A stretch of 64,000 nucleotides of DNA from Crocinitomicaceae bacterium (GTDB lineage: Bacteria; Bacteroidota; Bacteroidia; Flavobacteriales_G; Salibacteraceae). The notes under the pieces were generated by a model that had not been told where the DNA came from, made no database searches, and saw nothing but the letters and a program-made list of their open reading frames with translations. The position numbers were made by a program, and so were the translations under genes. Of the stretch, positions 22,668-30,794 are shown one piece after another. How positions within the stretch are numbered: the stretch's first letter is position 1; the number at the start of each line of letters is the position of its first letter. The stretch is taken from the NCBI GenBank assembly GCA_002713215.1, contig PAVO01000007.1, positions 1 to 64,000 on the forward strand. Direction: 5' to 3'.

Positions 22668-23090
22668 ATGACCGAGCAATTAAATTATCGGCAAGAAAGT
22701 TCAATACTGGCAGGCCTGCGCGTTTTACAGGACATCATTGAAGGCAGTGAAGGGATCGATGGCTACCATCGACAACTCCCCCATTTCGATGATGTTGAGC
22801 CGTTAAGTTCTGAAGAGATTGACGAATTGTGCGAACGCGTAAACACATCTACTGTGCAGCTGGTAGATGCGCCCAAAACACCTGAAGGTGACGCACCGAC
22901 TATCGCCGGCGGTAAAATCTTTCATTCAAACGATATGACGTACCTTGAGGGTATCCAACGTGGCATTGAATTCGCGAACGACGGAGCACTTAACGCCCTT
23001 GGCATATTTGCCAGCGTTCACGAAGATTACGCTTTTATGCCTATTGTCGAAGACAGTGACGAAGACGAAGTGGATAACGAGTTCGTTTGA
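22668..23090 (+). CDS. Hypothetical acidic protein, 140 aa
   Basis: Unrecognised; acidic throughout with an acidic tail (Glu-Asp-Ser-Asp-Glu-Asp-Glu-Val-Asp). Last gene of the co-oriented block, closed by a strong terminator. Confidence 0.82.
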   Translation: MTEQLNYRQESSILAGLRVLQDIIEGSEGIDGYHRQLPHFDDVEPLSSEEIDELCERVNTSTVQLVDAPKTPEGDAPTIAGGKIFHSNDMTYLEGIQRGIEFANDGALNALGIFASVHEDYAFMPIVEDSDEDEVDNEFV

Positions 23091-23103
23091 ATCAAGCAAA
23101 AAT

Positions 23104-23128
23104 AAACCCGCTCATGTGGCGGGTTTTT
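23104..23128 (+). terminator. Intrinsic terminator
   Basis: AAACCCGC-tcatgtg-GCGGGTTT followed by TT; separates the + strand block from the convergent minus-strand gene. Confidence 0.85.
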
Positions 23129-23149
23129 ATTGTCTGGTAACTTAATTGG

Positions 23150-23782
23150 TTACTGTTGCTTTCTGCGACTCGTAAGCATCCCCATCAGCGCTAAGCTCGC
23201 AAAGGCCAAAGGCGTGGGAACGTCTGTTATGCCTGATATATTCTCCATGTCAGACCCGCTGATAGCCATATCGTAATTAGTGGACACCAAGAATACGCCA
23301 TCATAATCGCGATTTACATCCTGACCATTATAATAATCCAATTGATAGTTAATTGTAACTTTATTTGGAAACGCACCTAACAAGTATGTTCCTTCGCCGT
23401 CAATCTCATATTGACCATAAGTGTAGAACCCTACATTTTGCCCCATTAGAGCAAACTGCTCTATATCTTCCGCATCCGTATTCAAGTACATGTACGTTGT
23501 ACTTATATCATTCAAGCTAGAAAATGTAGATAACGCCAAATCATAAACATCTTGCGCCACTGGTAAACGCCAGCCTTCGAGTTCACCATTAGCCAACATG
23601 GCCTTAACTTGTGAAATCGATTTCCCACCAGTCACTGTCAAATCAAGCCACATTAGCCCGCTATTGGTATCCAGCGTTACCAGGCCATCTCCTTCTGATT
23701 CTAAGTCAAACTCCATCAACTTTGCATTGGCAGAACCAGCGAACAATACACCCGCAGTGACAATGCTAAAAATCCATTTCAT
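23150..23782 (-). CDS. Exported protein with DUF1566-like domain and PEP-CTERM-like tail
   Basis: 210 residues. Signal peptide (residues 1-20, ending Ala-Asn-Ala). Residues 33-80 (Asp-Thr-Asn-Ser-Gly-Leu-Met-Trp-Leu-Asp-Leu, then Gly-Trp-Arg-Leu-Pro) match the DUF1566/Lcl-type motif. The C-terminus has Val-Pro-Thr-Pro, a hydrophobic helix and Arg-Arg-Lys, the layout of a PEP-CTERM sorting signal with a variant motif. Such proteins are cut and exported by an exosortase of the host. No AAC box precedes it; it looks like cargo of different origin. Confidence 0.8.
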   Translation of the reverse strand: MKWIFSIVTAGVLFAGSANAKLMEFDLESEGDGLVTLDTNSGLMWLDLTVTGGKSISQVKAMLANGELEGWRLPVAQDVYDLALSTFSSLNDISTTYMYLNTDAEDIEQFALMGQNVGFYTYGQYEIDGEGTYLLGAFPNKVTINYQLDYYNGQDVNRDYDGVFLVSTNYDMAISGSDMENISGITDVPTPLAFASLALMGMLTSRRKQQ

Positions 23783-23946
23783 AAAAACATCTCCGTGTAA
23801 AATTTATAGACAACCCACGCAAGTCGCAAAGCGAATATTTCAGTGTACTTTACAACTTTTCACATCTACGCTGGATGGCGACTTCTTCGTGTTTTTTATG
23901 CAGAATTTGTACCAACGAATGAAAAGCTCATTTATTTTGAAATATA

Positions 23947-23974
23947 AAGAACCCACTCCATGAGCTGGTTCTTT
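23947..23974. terminator. Hairpin, probable terminator
   Basis: AAAGAACC...GGTTCTTT, perfect 8-bp arms around a 12-base loop, T-rich flank on either strand. It lies at the end of the pseudogene remnant. Confidence 0.55.
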
Positions 23975-24110
23975 CAAATTTTGCCCCAAGCTAAAATTTC
24001 TAGCTTTTGGCCCCTCAGTTCCAGAACATATGGTTCAATAAATTCCATTAGCGGGGCAAGCGCCTTGCCACGAAAACTAGCGGCCACATCCTCTGTATAG
24101 GCTAATGACT
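23974..24110 (-). pseudogene. Decayed partial copy of the 24693-25556 gene
   Basis: Minus-strand translation reads Ala-Tyr-Thr-Glu-Asp-Val-Ala-Ala-Ser-Phe-Arg-Gly, then Lys-Ala-Leu-Ala-Pro-Leu-Met-Glu-Phe-Ile-Glu. The two pieces match separated parts of the 24693-25556 product (Ala-Tyr-Ala-Lys-Gly-Ala-Leu-Ala-Asn-Phe-Arg-Gly and Lys-Ala-Leu-Ala-Pro-Leu-Met-Asp-Phe-Ile-Glu), with the intervening ~80 residues deleted. No start codon in frame. At DNA level, 24 bases around 24048-24076 are almost identical to 24914-24940. Confidence 0.75.
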
Positions 24111-24131
24111 TACTTATGCGCTCAGTTTGAT

Positions 24132-24677
24132 TTAATCGTTTTCAACGAAATCGAAATTAATCTCTGAACACCCCATTGCTTCCCACTCATTTATTTTGGC
24201 AATAAACGTTTTGGGCAACCTTAGACCTGCATCAATACACGCTTTCACGTCACCCACACTTGGGAATGCTGTTTGCAACTGGGTTCCGTCATGTTTCTGA
24301 GCCAAGGACTGTATTGTCTCCGTAATTAGGCTTAAACGCCCCATACACTGTAACTGCACAATCATACTTTGAGCGTCCACTGATGACAGCAAGTATTGCT
24401 GTTCTTCCAAAGGCTCCATTACGCCACCACGACTTACGCATGGGTAAACCTCAACATCTTTATTCAGATCGACATAAGCCAACCCGTCTCGGTCTACCGG
24501 TTTGGAATAATCGGCCTGCCCTGCTTTCTCGCGTTCAAGGAATGAATAAAGCTTCTCTTCATCCATCTCATTCACCGGAATGTTTTCTGTCATGATGATG
24601 CGATAAATATGTTTTGCCTCTTTATCGCAACCATCGAACAAATGGGGTGAACTCCCCTGCGCCTTTAGACCAGCCAA
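24132..24677 (-). CDS. Hypothetical protein in frame behind a TGA
   Basis: 181 codons from TTG 24677; an internal ATG at 24592 is also possible. Neither start has a ribosome site. The frame is the same as that of the upstream gene and stays open right after its TGA (24693-24695), so this may be the C-terminal part of one longer protein split by a nonsense change, or a read-through extension. No family recognised. Confidence 0.6.
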   Translation of the reverse strand: MAGLKAQGSSPHLFDGCDKEAKHIYRIIMTENIPVNEMDEEKLYSFLEREKAGQADYSKPVDRDGLAYVDLNKDVEVYPCVSRGGVMEPLEEQQYLLSSVDAQSMIVQLQCMGRLSLITETIQSLAQKHDGTQLQTAFPSVGDVKACIDAGLRLPKTFIAKINEWEAMGCSEINFDFVEND

Positions 24678-24692
24678 GGCGTTTTGTAATGA

Positions 24693-25556
24693 TCATTCAA
24701 CATCACCAGCCCCCTTTTCAACAACGTCGTCTTTAGCATCTAGCTCACTTTGCGCCTCCGCAGTTTCCAGAACCACGTCAGCTCCGGGTGTATCAAGTAT
24801 CACCTTACAAGCTGCAAGATGTTCCTCATACTCTTCATCAGTCATATCGTAGCGAGAATAGAAAATTTCATGACCTTTCGGCATGTTCATTTCCAGATCG
24901 TATCGCTCAATAAAGTCCATTAGCGGGGCAAGCGCCTTGTCATACGCCAAGCCGCCACAACGACTATTATTCCTCTGCCCGCTATAAAAAATCTTGGCTA
25001 AGTTGGCTAACTGGTACTGCACCAGGCGACGCAGGAACGACATATGGGCACTTTGTTGCTCCGGGTCAATTAATGATGCCGGGATTTTAATGTACGTGTG
25101 ACGCGAGGTTTGAACCGCTCTGACAAGATCTGCTGCTGTCGATGGTTTGTGGCAGTCACCCGCACCACGAAAATTAGCGAGCGCACCCTTTGCATAGGCT
25201 GTCGGGTATCGGCACAATTCATGATGCAACAATGCTTTGCGCTTGCTGATGTTTAGCATTTCGCGCAAACGTTGCTTATCCACTTCTCTTTGGTAGTGCG
25301 TATAAGCATTGACATCGTCGAGTCGCTCCACCTCAAGGCCAAGGGGTAGCGATAAAATGTCCGCAATGAACGCTCCACGGTCTGGGGTTTCACTGGTGTT
25401 ACTTAAGCTGATATTGTGACTGCCATAGATTTCAGCATCACCCATGACCATCAACACGATGCCGCCATGAATATCAAATGCACGCTCGGCACGACTTTCC
25501 ATGTCCAATGCAATGCCATAATCGCTGATAAACGCGATATTGCGACCTTCTAACAT
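24693..25556 (-). CDS. Hypothetical protein, 287 aa
   Basis: Unrecognised soluble protein, helical centre, long acidic tail (residues 240-287) that looks like a linker rather than a natural end, consistent with continuation into the ORF behind it. AAGGAAACTCT before the minus-strand ATG at 25556. A decayed partial copy lies at 23974-24110. Confidence 0.78.
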   Translation of the reverse strand: MLEGRNIAFISDYGIALDMESRAERAFDIHGGIVLMVMGDAEIYGSHNISLSNTSETPDRGAFIADILSLPLGLEVERLDDVNAYTHYQREVDKQRLREMLNISKRKALLHHELCRYPTAYAKGALANFRGAGDCHKPSTAADLVRAVQTSRHTYIKIPASLIDPEQQSAHMSFLRRLVQYQLANLAKIFYSGQRNNSRCGGLAYDKALAPLMDFIERYDLEMNMPKGHEIFYSRYDMTDEEYEEHLAACKVILDTPGADVVLETAEAQSELDAKDDVVEKGAGDVE

Positions 25557-25681
25557 AGAGTTTCCTTACTCTTATTTAATACAGATTTAGCCCTATGGTA
25601 TCAGGTTATGCGTAACTGGGGATAAACGCCGCTACAGAACATTTCAAACAATATAAATGCGCGTTCCCGAATTAAGAACAA

Positions 25682-25722
25682 AACATCACATTTGTTGTAC
25701 TTTCTGGTGCTGGTGGTATTAT
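25682..25722 (+). promoter_or_regulatory. Degenerate AAC-box promoter for 25759
   Basis: AACATCACATTTGTTGTA (25682-25699), 16-bp geometry kept, TGG-TATTAT (25717-25722). The CACAGGGG leader is replaced by AAGGTC before ATG 25759. Confidence 0.65.
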
Positions 25723-25758
25723 AAATAACACCAATTTAAAGAGTGAAACCATAAGGTC

Positions 25759-27405
25759 ATGTCAAATATTCAGGTCGACAATTTAATTATTGAGATAAAC
25801 AATATATTGCGACTGGATAACGACAAACCCGCACAGCGCGAGAAAATAGAAGCTAACAACCTCTCAAAAGGCATTTGGCCCGTTATCGCTCATTTACTTC
25901 TTAAGAACAGGTTAAGGGAAGCGAAGCGCTTATCCCTCGTGTGTTACCGGATGCGAGCGGAAAACACGTTCCCTTTTAACGCTGATCCTTACACTGGGCT
26001 AATCGAGCTGGCGTTCCATAAGCCATCCTACAAGGCGCTCAACGAGTTCGATAAACTGGCTTTTAATTCCGTTGGTTACAACTGGAAATCCCCGTACCCG
26101 CAAGAACAATACACAATCACTTTCAATAACCTGATTTTGTCGCGTGAATTCAAAAAGATTAAAGGCCTGCTTAAAAGCGGGAGTGAAAATAGCTGCCGTG
26201 TATTTCTTGATGTACTTGCCGATATACAACCAACTGATATACCTATTGACGATTTTGAGTACCTCATAACATCCATACCAACACCAGTAAAAAATTTAAA
26301 CTTCAGCTGGTCAGTTGAGCTTCTTGCTTCAGTATTCCCCAGCGAACATGCACCGCGCTATATCGCTTCTTTGCTGAAGTTATCACCGCCCATATCGGTA
26401 GTTAAACGAGCAATAGTGAAATCAACACTCACACCGTATGATTCAGACCACACAGAGTCGATGGCCACGCGCCTGCAAGCTAAGCTAAACGGTATTCTTG
26501 ACGTTCTGATGAGATACAGATCTGTTAAACGCAACATTGGCCACGCATCACACATGCTGATTGATGCGTTTGAAGAAATCGCCACTCTGAACCATGTCCC
26601 CGTTCGCCTAGAGGCGCTCAAGAGAATTTGTGAACATTACAACGAACCATGGCAGGAGCTTGGGAAAATATCGCTTATCAATAGCCTTGCGTACGCCGGG
26701 GGCGACGGTTTCAGCAATCAGCCAGGGTACTCTATCGAGCACCTGGTAAACGAATCAAATCGCTTATTTTCACTTGGTGTCGAAAAGCCGCAGCCGTCAT
26801 CACACTATGCAAACAACATCATGTTCGCCATTGGCAGCTATGAAGATATGCCTAACCCTGAAGTTACCCTGAGATTTTTAACGTACCTTAAGGATGAGCT
26901 GGGGATTTCGCCATCAGAACTGGCAATAACAAATATCCTGTTAAGCGAAGTCCAAGCAATGAGCAGTGACACAAACGGATCACCCAAACCAAGCGAAGTC
27001 ACCCCTCCTTGCCTATTGCAAAGTGCCCGAATATTTGACTTTAGCTTTAATAAAAGCAATCTGGACGAACTGTATTTGTCCTACGCATCTCGTGCATCAA
27101 TAGGCGCTGTTAAGTACCTTCACAATATAACCAAGCACGACCCAAGCTTTTTGTTCCAGTGCTTTGGCGGCACGATGAGATTGAACGAGTGCAACTTTAG
27201 CACCGACATAAAAACACTATCACGCCTACTTCTCGAAGCCACGGCTTGCGCATCTGAATATCGCAGAGGTTTAGCATACACGTTGCTTTCTTTCTTAGAT
27301 AAGGAGGACATCATCCGCGCTTCGACATCGACTAAGCACCGAGCACTATTATCGCAGTGGCAAAATAACCACCAGCATTGCGGCAGCGAGAACGCTACGC
27401 TTTAA
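25759..27405 (+). CDS. Hypothetical large helical protein, 548 aa
   Basis: Unrecognised; predicted almost wholly helical with repeated Leu-rich amphipathic segments, perhaps a helical-repeat scaffold. No Walker, HD, nuclease or membrane motif seen. Largest gene of the accessory part. A GTGA microsatellite starts 9 bases after its stop. Confidence 0.82.
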   Translation: MSNIQVDNLIIEINNILRLDNDKPAQREKIEANNLSKGIWPVIAHLLLKNRLREAKRLSLVCYRMRAENTFPFNADPYTGLIELAFHKPSYKALNEFDKLAFNSVGYNWKSPYPQEQYTITFNNLILSREFKKIKGLLKSGSENSCRVFLDVLADIQPTDIPIDDFEYLITSIPTPVKNLNFSWSVELLASVFPSEHAPRYIASLLKLSPPISVVKRAIVKSTLTPYDSDHTESMATRLQAKLNGILDVLMRYRSVKRNIGHASHMLIDAFEEIATLNHVPVRLEALKRICEHYNEPWQELGKISLINSLAYAGGDGFSNQPGYSIEHLVNESNRLFSLGVEKPQPSSHYANNIMFAIGSYEDMPNPEVTLRFLTYLKDELGISPSELAITNILLSEVQAMSSDTNGSPKPSEVTPPCLLQSARIFDFSFNKSNLDELYLSYASRASIGAVKYLHNITKHDPSFLFQCFGGTMRLNECNFSTDIKTLSRLLLEATACASEYRRGLAYTLLSFLDKEDIIRASTSTKHRALLSQWQNNHQHCGSENATL

Positions 27406-27413
27406 GGGAGGTG

Positions 27414-27457
27414 GTGAGTGAGTGAGTGAGTGAGTGAGTGAGTGAGTGAGTGAGTGA
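27414..27457. repeat. (GTGA)11 microsatellite
   Basis: Eleven uninterrupted tetranucleotides between the 3' ends of two convergent genes. It lies outside both reading frames, so slippage would change spacing or mRNA ends, not proteins. Confidence 0.9.
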
Positions 27458-27517
27458 CAGCGAGATCCCACCAGTAAGGCGAGGATAAGGCGACCCGTTT
27501 CCAAGCCGCCCTATTCA

Positions 27518-28123
27518 TTAGGCTTCGATCAGTTCATCCAAGCTCATAAGCATACATTCACCAAAGTATTCATTGAGTCGTGCAAGCTCAGGGTATCTTT
27601 CTGCGTAATCAAGGTAAGCGGATTCACACTTCTTAACCGCCACTTTGAACTCCAATACGTTACCCATAGCGTACTCACGTTTGGCCTTGTTATAAGCAAC
27701 GTACACATCAGCCGCTTTCACCAACTCAGACTCATAGGTCTTTTCATGGCAGATTGCTTCAATCTCTTTACGCATATACTCAGGCATTTTGCTGAATAGC
27801 AGCTTTTCGTTTTCTGCTTCAAGGCGCTTCCACGTCTCGTAAAACTCTTCTGAACTTCTCTTAATTGGGCTGGGGAGGTCTGTAGTCAAAACTTCCTCAC
27901 CATCATGCGCGATTGCGTATGACAGCATCTTAGCCATATCAATGTCATGGTCGAATTCATGCTTTGAGATAAGCCCCAGCAACAAGCTGGTTAATGTCAC
28001 TTCTGCTGAGTGTTCAAGCACGTTTTCTTGCTCGAATAATCCCATGCGATTCCAACGTGGCAATAGACGTTGACGGAACATTAAAGCTAAGAAAGCGTAT
28101 TGTTTTGCGGTATCTGAAATCAT
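27518..28123 (-). CDS. yfbR: YfbR-like HD-domain 5'-deoxynucleotidase
   Basis: 201 residues, the usual length of YfbR. Glu-Asn-Val-Leu-Glu-His38-Ser, His73-Asp74-Gly-Glu-Glu-Val-Leu-Thr-Thr-Asp-Leu-Pro-Ser-Pro-Ile-Lys, and a late Asp139 reproduce the HD-family metal ligands and the Thr/Ser-Asp-Leu-Pro-x-Pro-Ile/Val-Lys signature. The family removes phosphate from dNMPs, so it could alter the nucleotide pool. Its mRNA uses the module leader (CAGGGGAAAC before the minus-strand ATG), and an AAC box lies upstream at 28178-28195. Confidence 0.85.
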   Translation of the reverse strand: MISDTAKQYAFLALMFRQRLLPRWNRMGLFEQENVLEHSAEVTLTSLLLGLISKHEFDHDIDMAKMLSYAIAHDGEEVLTTDLPSPIKRSSEEFYETWKRLEAENEKLLFSKMPEYMRKEIEAICHEKTYESELVKAADVYVAYNKAKREYAMGNVLEFKVAVKKCESAYLDYAERYPELARLNEYFGECMLMSLDELIEA

Positions 28124-28152
28124 AGTTTGTTTCCCCTGTTTTCTATGACTTC

Positions 28153-28241
28153 ATTATAACAGTAAATCGCGCTAATTCACAACATATTTGTTGTTTTTAT
28201 TTCTGTTTTTACCGCTGATTTTAAACAACTTTAGTGTTGTT
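28153..28241. promoter_or_regulatory. Divergent control region with two AAC boxes
   Basis: CACAACATATTTGTTGTT (28178-28195) and AACAACTTTAGTGTTGTT (28224-28241). Leftward, TTGTGA and a near-perfect extended TATAAT (28153-28158) serve the YfbR-like gene. Rightward, a TATAAT at 28281-28286 lies close to ATG 28299. The only region with two good boxes between divergent genes. Confidence 0.75.
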
Positions 28242-28298
28242 TTTACCCTGTATTCATGAGAGACTCAATATACAAATTATTATAATGAGAATCACGCA

Positions 28299-28697
28299 AT
28301 GTCAGTTAAAGATTTAGATAAAGCCATTGCCCTTATTTCGAGCCACCGTAAAAGCATTGTTCAAAGCGCAACTGGCTCGGGCAGCTCGCTATTAAACGTC
28401 ATCCAGTTCACCAATGCAGCCTCTGAAACAGGTTTAAGCCTCAAGGCCGCTTTTGTGCTTTGCTACATACTGGAGAATGGCTCTGTATCTATCGAACAAC
28501 TCAAGCTCGCTGGCATCGCTACCACCCACAACGGCTCAATGGGTTCTATGTTCCGTAATGGCAAATTCTCTGAAAAAGAACTCATCTCAAAAGAGAACTC
28601 TGGTTATCGAGATATCGGGCGCACCTATAAGTTGACTAAAAAGGGCCATGAGCTTGCCAAGCAGTTGGCAGCAACGCTCGCTCCTGCACAACCTTAA
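28299..28697 (+). CDS. Winged-helix (MarR-like) DNA-binding protein, candidate module regulator
   Basis: 132 residues. Residues 45-122 follow a winged-helix plan: a helix (Leu-Lys-Ala-Ala-Phe-Val-Leu-Cys-Tyr-Ile-Leu), Val-Ser-Ile-Glu-Gln-Leu as helix 2, a Gly/Ser/Met-rich recognition-helix region, then a wing ending Arg-Thr-Tyr-Lys-Leu-Thr-Lys-Lys-Gly-His-Glu-Leu, typical of MarR-like proteins. Two AAC boxes precede it, as expected for an autoregulated repressor. That it controls the AAC boxes is inference. Confidence 0.65.
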   Translation: MSVKDLDKAIALISSHRKSIVQSATGSGSSLLNVIQFTNAASETGLSLKAAFVLCYILENGSVSIEQLKLAGIATTHNGSMGSMFRNGKFSEKELISKENSGYRDIGRTYKLTKKGHELAKQLAATLAPAQP

Positions 28698-29064
28698 ACT
28701 GACCCGTCTATCATTTCAGGGCGCCTAACCGCCCTAACCCCCTTCGAACCAACCAAATAAACCTAATGCAACAAGTCGCTCAAGTATTGGGGATTTTTTG
28801 CTACGCAAAACCGCATTGATTTGATGTGGAAAAATCGAAGATTTTACACACAACAACCCAACACTACTCACCAAACTCGCTCCCTAACAGTAAATGATTT
28901 TTTTGTTCTTGTTTTAAGCGCTTGTCTGCCTGTTCTGTATTTCAACTTAACCTTACGCACCGACTGTGAGCCTGGCGTTCTTTAGGCTTGGCAAGGAAGG
29001 GTTTTCTTTCATCTGTGTGGTTTGTCAATCCCGAGTGAAGGGAAACTTTTTTCAATTATTTCTG
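28698..29064. other. Intergenic stretch without a gene
   Basis: Holds AGGGCG-cctaac-CGCCCT (28718-28735, no T-tract), a TGTGGAAAAATC...GATTTTACACA hairpin near 28835-28860, and TTTCAATTATTT (29051-29062), a half of the upstream motif. No ORF with a ribosome site. Confidence 0.5.
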
Positions 29065-29115
29065 CTATCTGCAATGTGACTGCGGATAGGTCTGGATAAT
29101 GGAACATGTCATCAA
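29065..29115 (+). promoter_or_regulatory. Second promoter class, copy 1
   Basis: Hairpin CTATCTGCA-atgtgac-TGCGGATAG (29065-29089) followed by TCTGGATAATGGAAC and TGTCATCAA. Copy 2 at 29603 keeps both the hairpin and the following bases. The -10 may be GGATAAT. No AAC box. Confidence 0.65.
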
Positions 29116-29159
29116 GAGATGGCGACAATCATTCATTAATCACTAAGGGGAAACGCCTG

Positions 29160-29582
29160 ATGAACTTACTTAATACTGAACACTTCTACGACAAAACAAT
29201 GAACCACTGTGCAAACTATATGGTTGCTATGTGCAACAACCACAGTGTCATTGCTCTGGATATGGCTAAGGTTGTGACGTTGGTCTGGGGAAGTAATGAC
29301 GTTATCTATGCTGAGATTCGATTCCTTTGCACACTTCAATCACCTGCTAATGACGAACAATTATGGGCTTTACGTCGTGCCATTCATGATCATGGACTAA
29401 TCAATAATGTCAGATACTTAACAATGCGAGCAGATCGCCTTGAGAATAAAGGTATGCATGGGGTTGTGGTGAAGCTAGCTATTAAACCTAACCGTTTATC
29501 TGAACTGCATGAAGATACGCGCACAGAAGAACTCAAGCGCAATATGAAGGCCGCTGCATGTAGACGTTTATCACTTCGATAA
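29160..29582 (+). CDS. Hypothetical protein, 140 aa
   Basis: Unrecognised. The frame is open from 29106, but ATG 29160 follows AAGGGGAAACGCCTG, the same arrangement as at 29698. N-terminal Cys-rich helix, C-terminal Arg/Lys-rich. Its central part has the same rhythm as 29698 and 31388 (strand, loop, helix ending Gly-Leu), so a distant relation is possible. Confidence 0.78.
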   Translation: MNLLNTEHFYDKTMNHCANYMVAMCNNHSVIALDMAKVVTLVWGSNDVIYAEIRFLCTLQSPANDEQLWALRRAIHDHGLINNVRYLTMRADRLENKGMHGVVVKLAIKPNRLSELHEDTRTEELKRNMKAAACRRLSLR

Positions 29583-29602
29583 TATTAATTTCACTTTTAT
29601 GG

Positions 29603-29654
29603 CTTATCCGCAATCCCACTGCGGATAGGTCTGGATAATAGAACCTGTCATCAA
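29603..29654 (+). promoter_or_regulatory. Second promoter class, copy 2
   Basis: CTTATCCGCA-atcccac-TGCGGATAGG (29603-29629), then TCTGGATAATAGAAC and TGTCATCAA, nearly identical to 29065-29115. The differing stem bases still pair. Drives 29698. Confidence 0.65.
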
Positions 29655-29697
29655 TTGGTGATGGCAGAAAACCAAATCAGACAAGGGGAAACACCTG

Positions 29698-30057
29698 ATG
29701 AATAACTCAACCACTGAATACACGAAAACTAAAGCCGCATTGATGCAACTTACCCATGAGTTTATGGAAGGAATGGTCGCAGACCTAAACACCCAATATC
29801 AGACCACTGAACTGGATAATGTGTTGATGTTACCAAACGCACCACACATTGAACCTGAGCAGATCTTATTTGGCTTTGTGTTTATCAATGGTCGCCCTAG
29901 CGCACTTGATTTAATGGAGGTGGAAACGCGCTTTCACTTTGAACTTAAAGCCCGTGGCTTATCAGCAACATTCAGAACCCGCCCTTTGCAGGACTATCGT
30001 AAAAAGGATGCGTCGGTGTATTTCGTTATCGCTGAAACTGTAGCGCTGGAGCACTAA
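29698..30057 (+). CDS. Hypothetical protein, paralogue of 31388
   Basis: 119 residues. Aligns along its length with the 31388 product: Leu-Pro-x-Ala-Pro, then Ile-Leu-Phe-x-Phe, Ala-x-Asp-Leu-Met, Gly-Leu-x-Ala-x-x-Arg-Thr, and Tyr-Phe-Val-Ile near the end. Family unknown. AAGGGGAAACACCTG precedes ATG 29698. Confidence 0.82.
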   Translation: MNNSTTEYTKTKAALMQLTHEFMEGMVADLNTQYQTTELDNVLMLPNAPHIEPEQILFGFVFINGRPSALDLMEVETRFHFELKARGLSATFRTRPLQDYRKKDASVYFVIAETVALEH

Positions 30058-30107
30058 TTTTTAAGCCGCCCATAATGTATTTTATGGGTGGTATTTAACT
30101 GAAAAAT

Positions 30108-30148
30108 CACAACAAAAGTGTTGTTTTATTGCGACGCTTTGATACAAT
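30108..30148 (+). promoter_or_regulatory. AAC-box promoter for 30186
   Basis: CACAACAAAAGTGTTGTT (30108-30125), TTGTTT, 16 bp, TACAAT (30143-30148); leader ACAGGGGAAACTT. Confidence 0.82.
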
Positions 30149-30185
30149 GAACTTACTGAAAACAAAGGCTATACAGGGGAAACTT

Positions 30186-30755
30186 ATGGCAACCACAAAA
30201 CAAACAATTGCACAATTAATCAGCGAACAATTAGCAGTATTAAACCAAACCACTTACCAGCAATACTTTCAACTTTTAGGGGCAACTTTACGTCAACGCA
30301 CAGATGAACCATCAAAGTTTACTGTTATCGTTTTAATGCGCACTGACAGAGAAACCGGCAATATCTTTTACAACATTGCCAGAAGCTTTAAAAGCCACAT
30401 CGAGGTTCGCAATGGTATCCCATGCACTGTAGATTACGTTAAAATGGTTTACAAAAAAGAGGGGCTGTACGCCTTACTTATCAACCTAAACGTTGATATG
30501 GAAAGTGATCAACAAGGTGGGGACACTGGCGGCTCAATTGCTGTTAACCGCTTACTGAACATCATCGAAGTAAACAGTGATGATTCACTTGTCGATATTA
30601 AAGAGCTTGAATTTGAAAGCCTCACTGAATCTACCGCCATCACCATCACTAAAATGATGCTGGAAGAAACAGCAGTAGAAGCCGAAGCGGAGCAAGCCGC
30701 TAACGATGAAGAAGCGCAGTTCGAAGCCCTCGAAATTAGACCGCGCTACCGATAA
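30186..30755 (+). CDS. Hypothetical protein, 189 aa
   Basis: Unrecognised. Neutral N-terminal 100 residues (mixed strand/helix), then an acidic Ala/Glu-rich helical tail. The frame is open from 30129, but ATG 30186 follows the leader. Single-gene unit with its own terminator. Confidence 0.82.
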   Translation: MATTKQTIAQLISEQLAVLNQTTYQQYFQLLGATLRQRTDEPSKFTVIVLMRTDRETGNIFYNIARSFKSHIEVRNGIPCTVDYVKMVYKKEGLYALLINLNVDMESDQQGGDTGGSIAVNRLLNIIEVNSDDSLVDIKELEFESLTESTAITITKMMLEETAVEAEAEQAANDEEAQFEALEIRPRYR

Positions 30756-30765
30756 AGTTCGATTG

Positions 30766-30794
30766 GGGTGCGCCTAGCGCATCCTATTTTTTTT
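30766..30794 (+). terminator. Intrinsic terminator
   Basis: GGGTGCGC-cta-GCGCATCC, then TATTTTTTTT. Confidence 0.85.
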
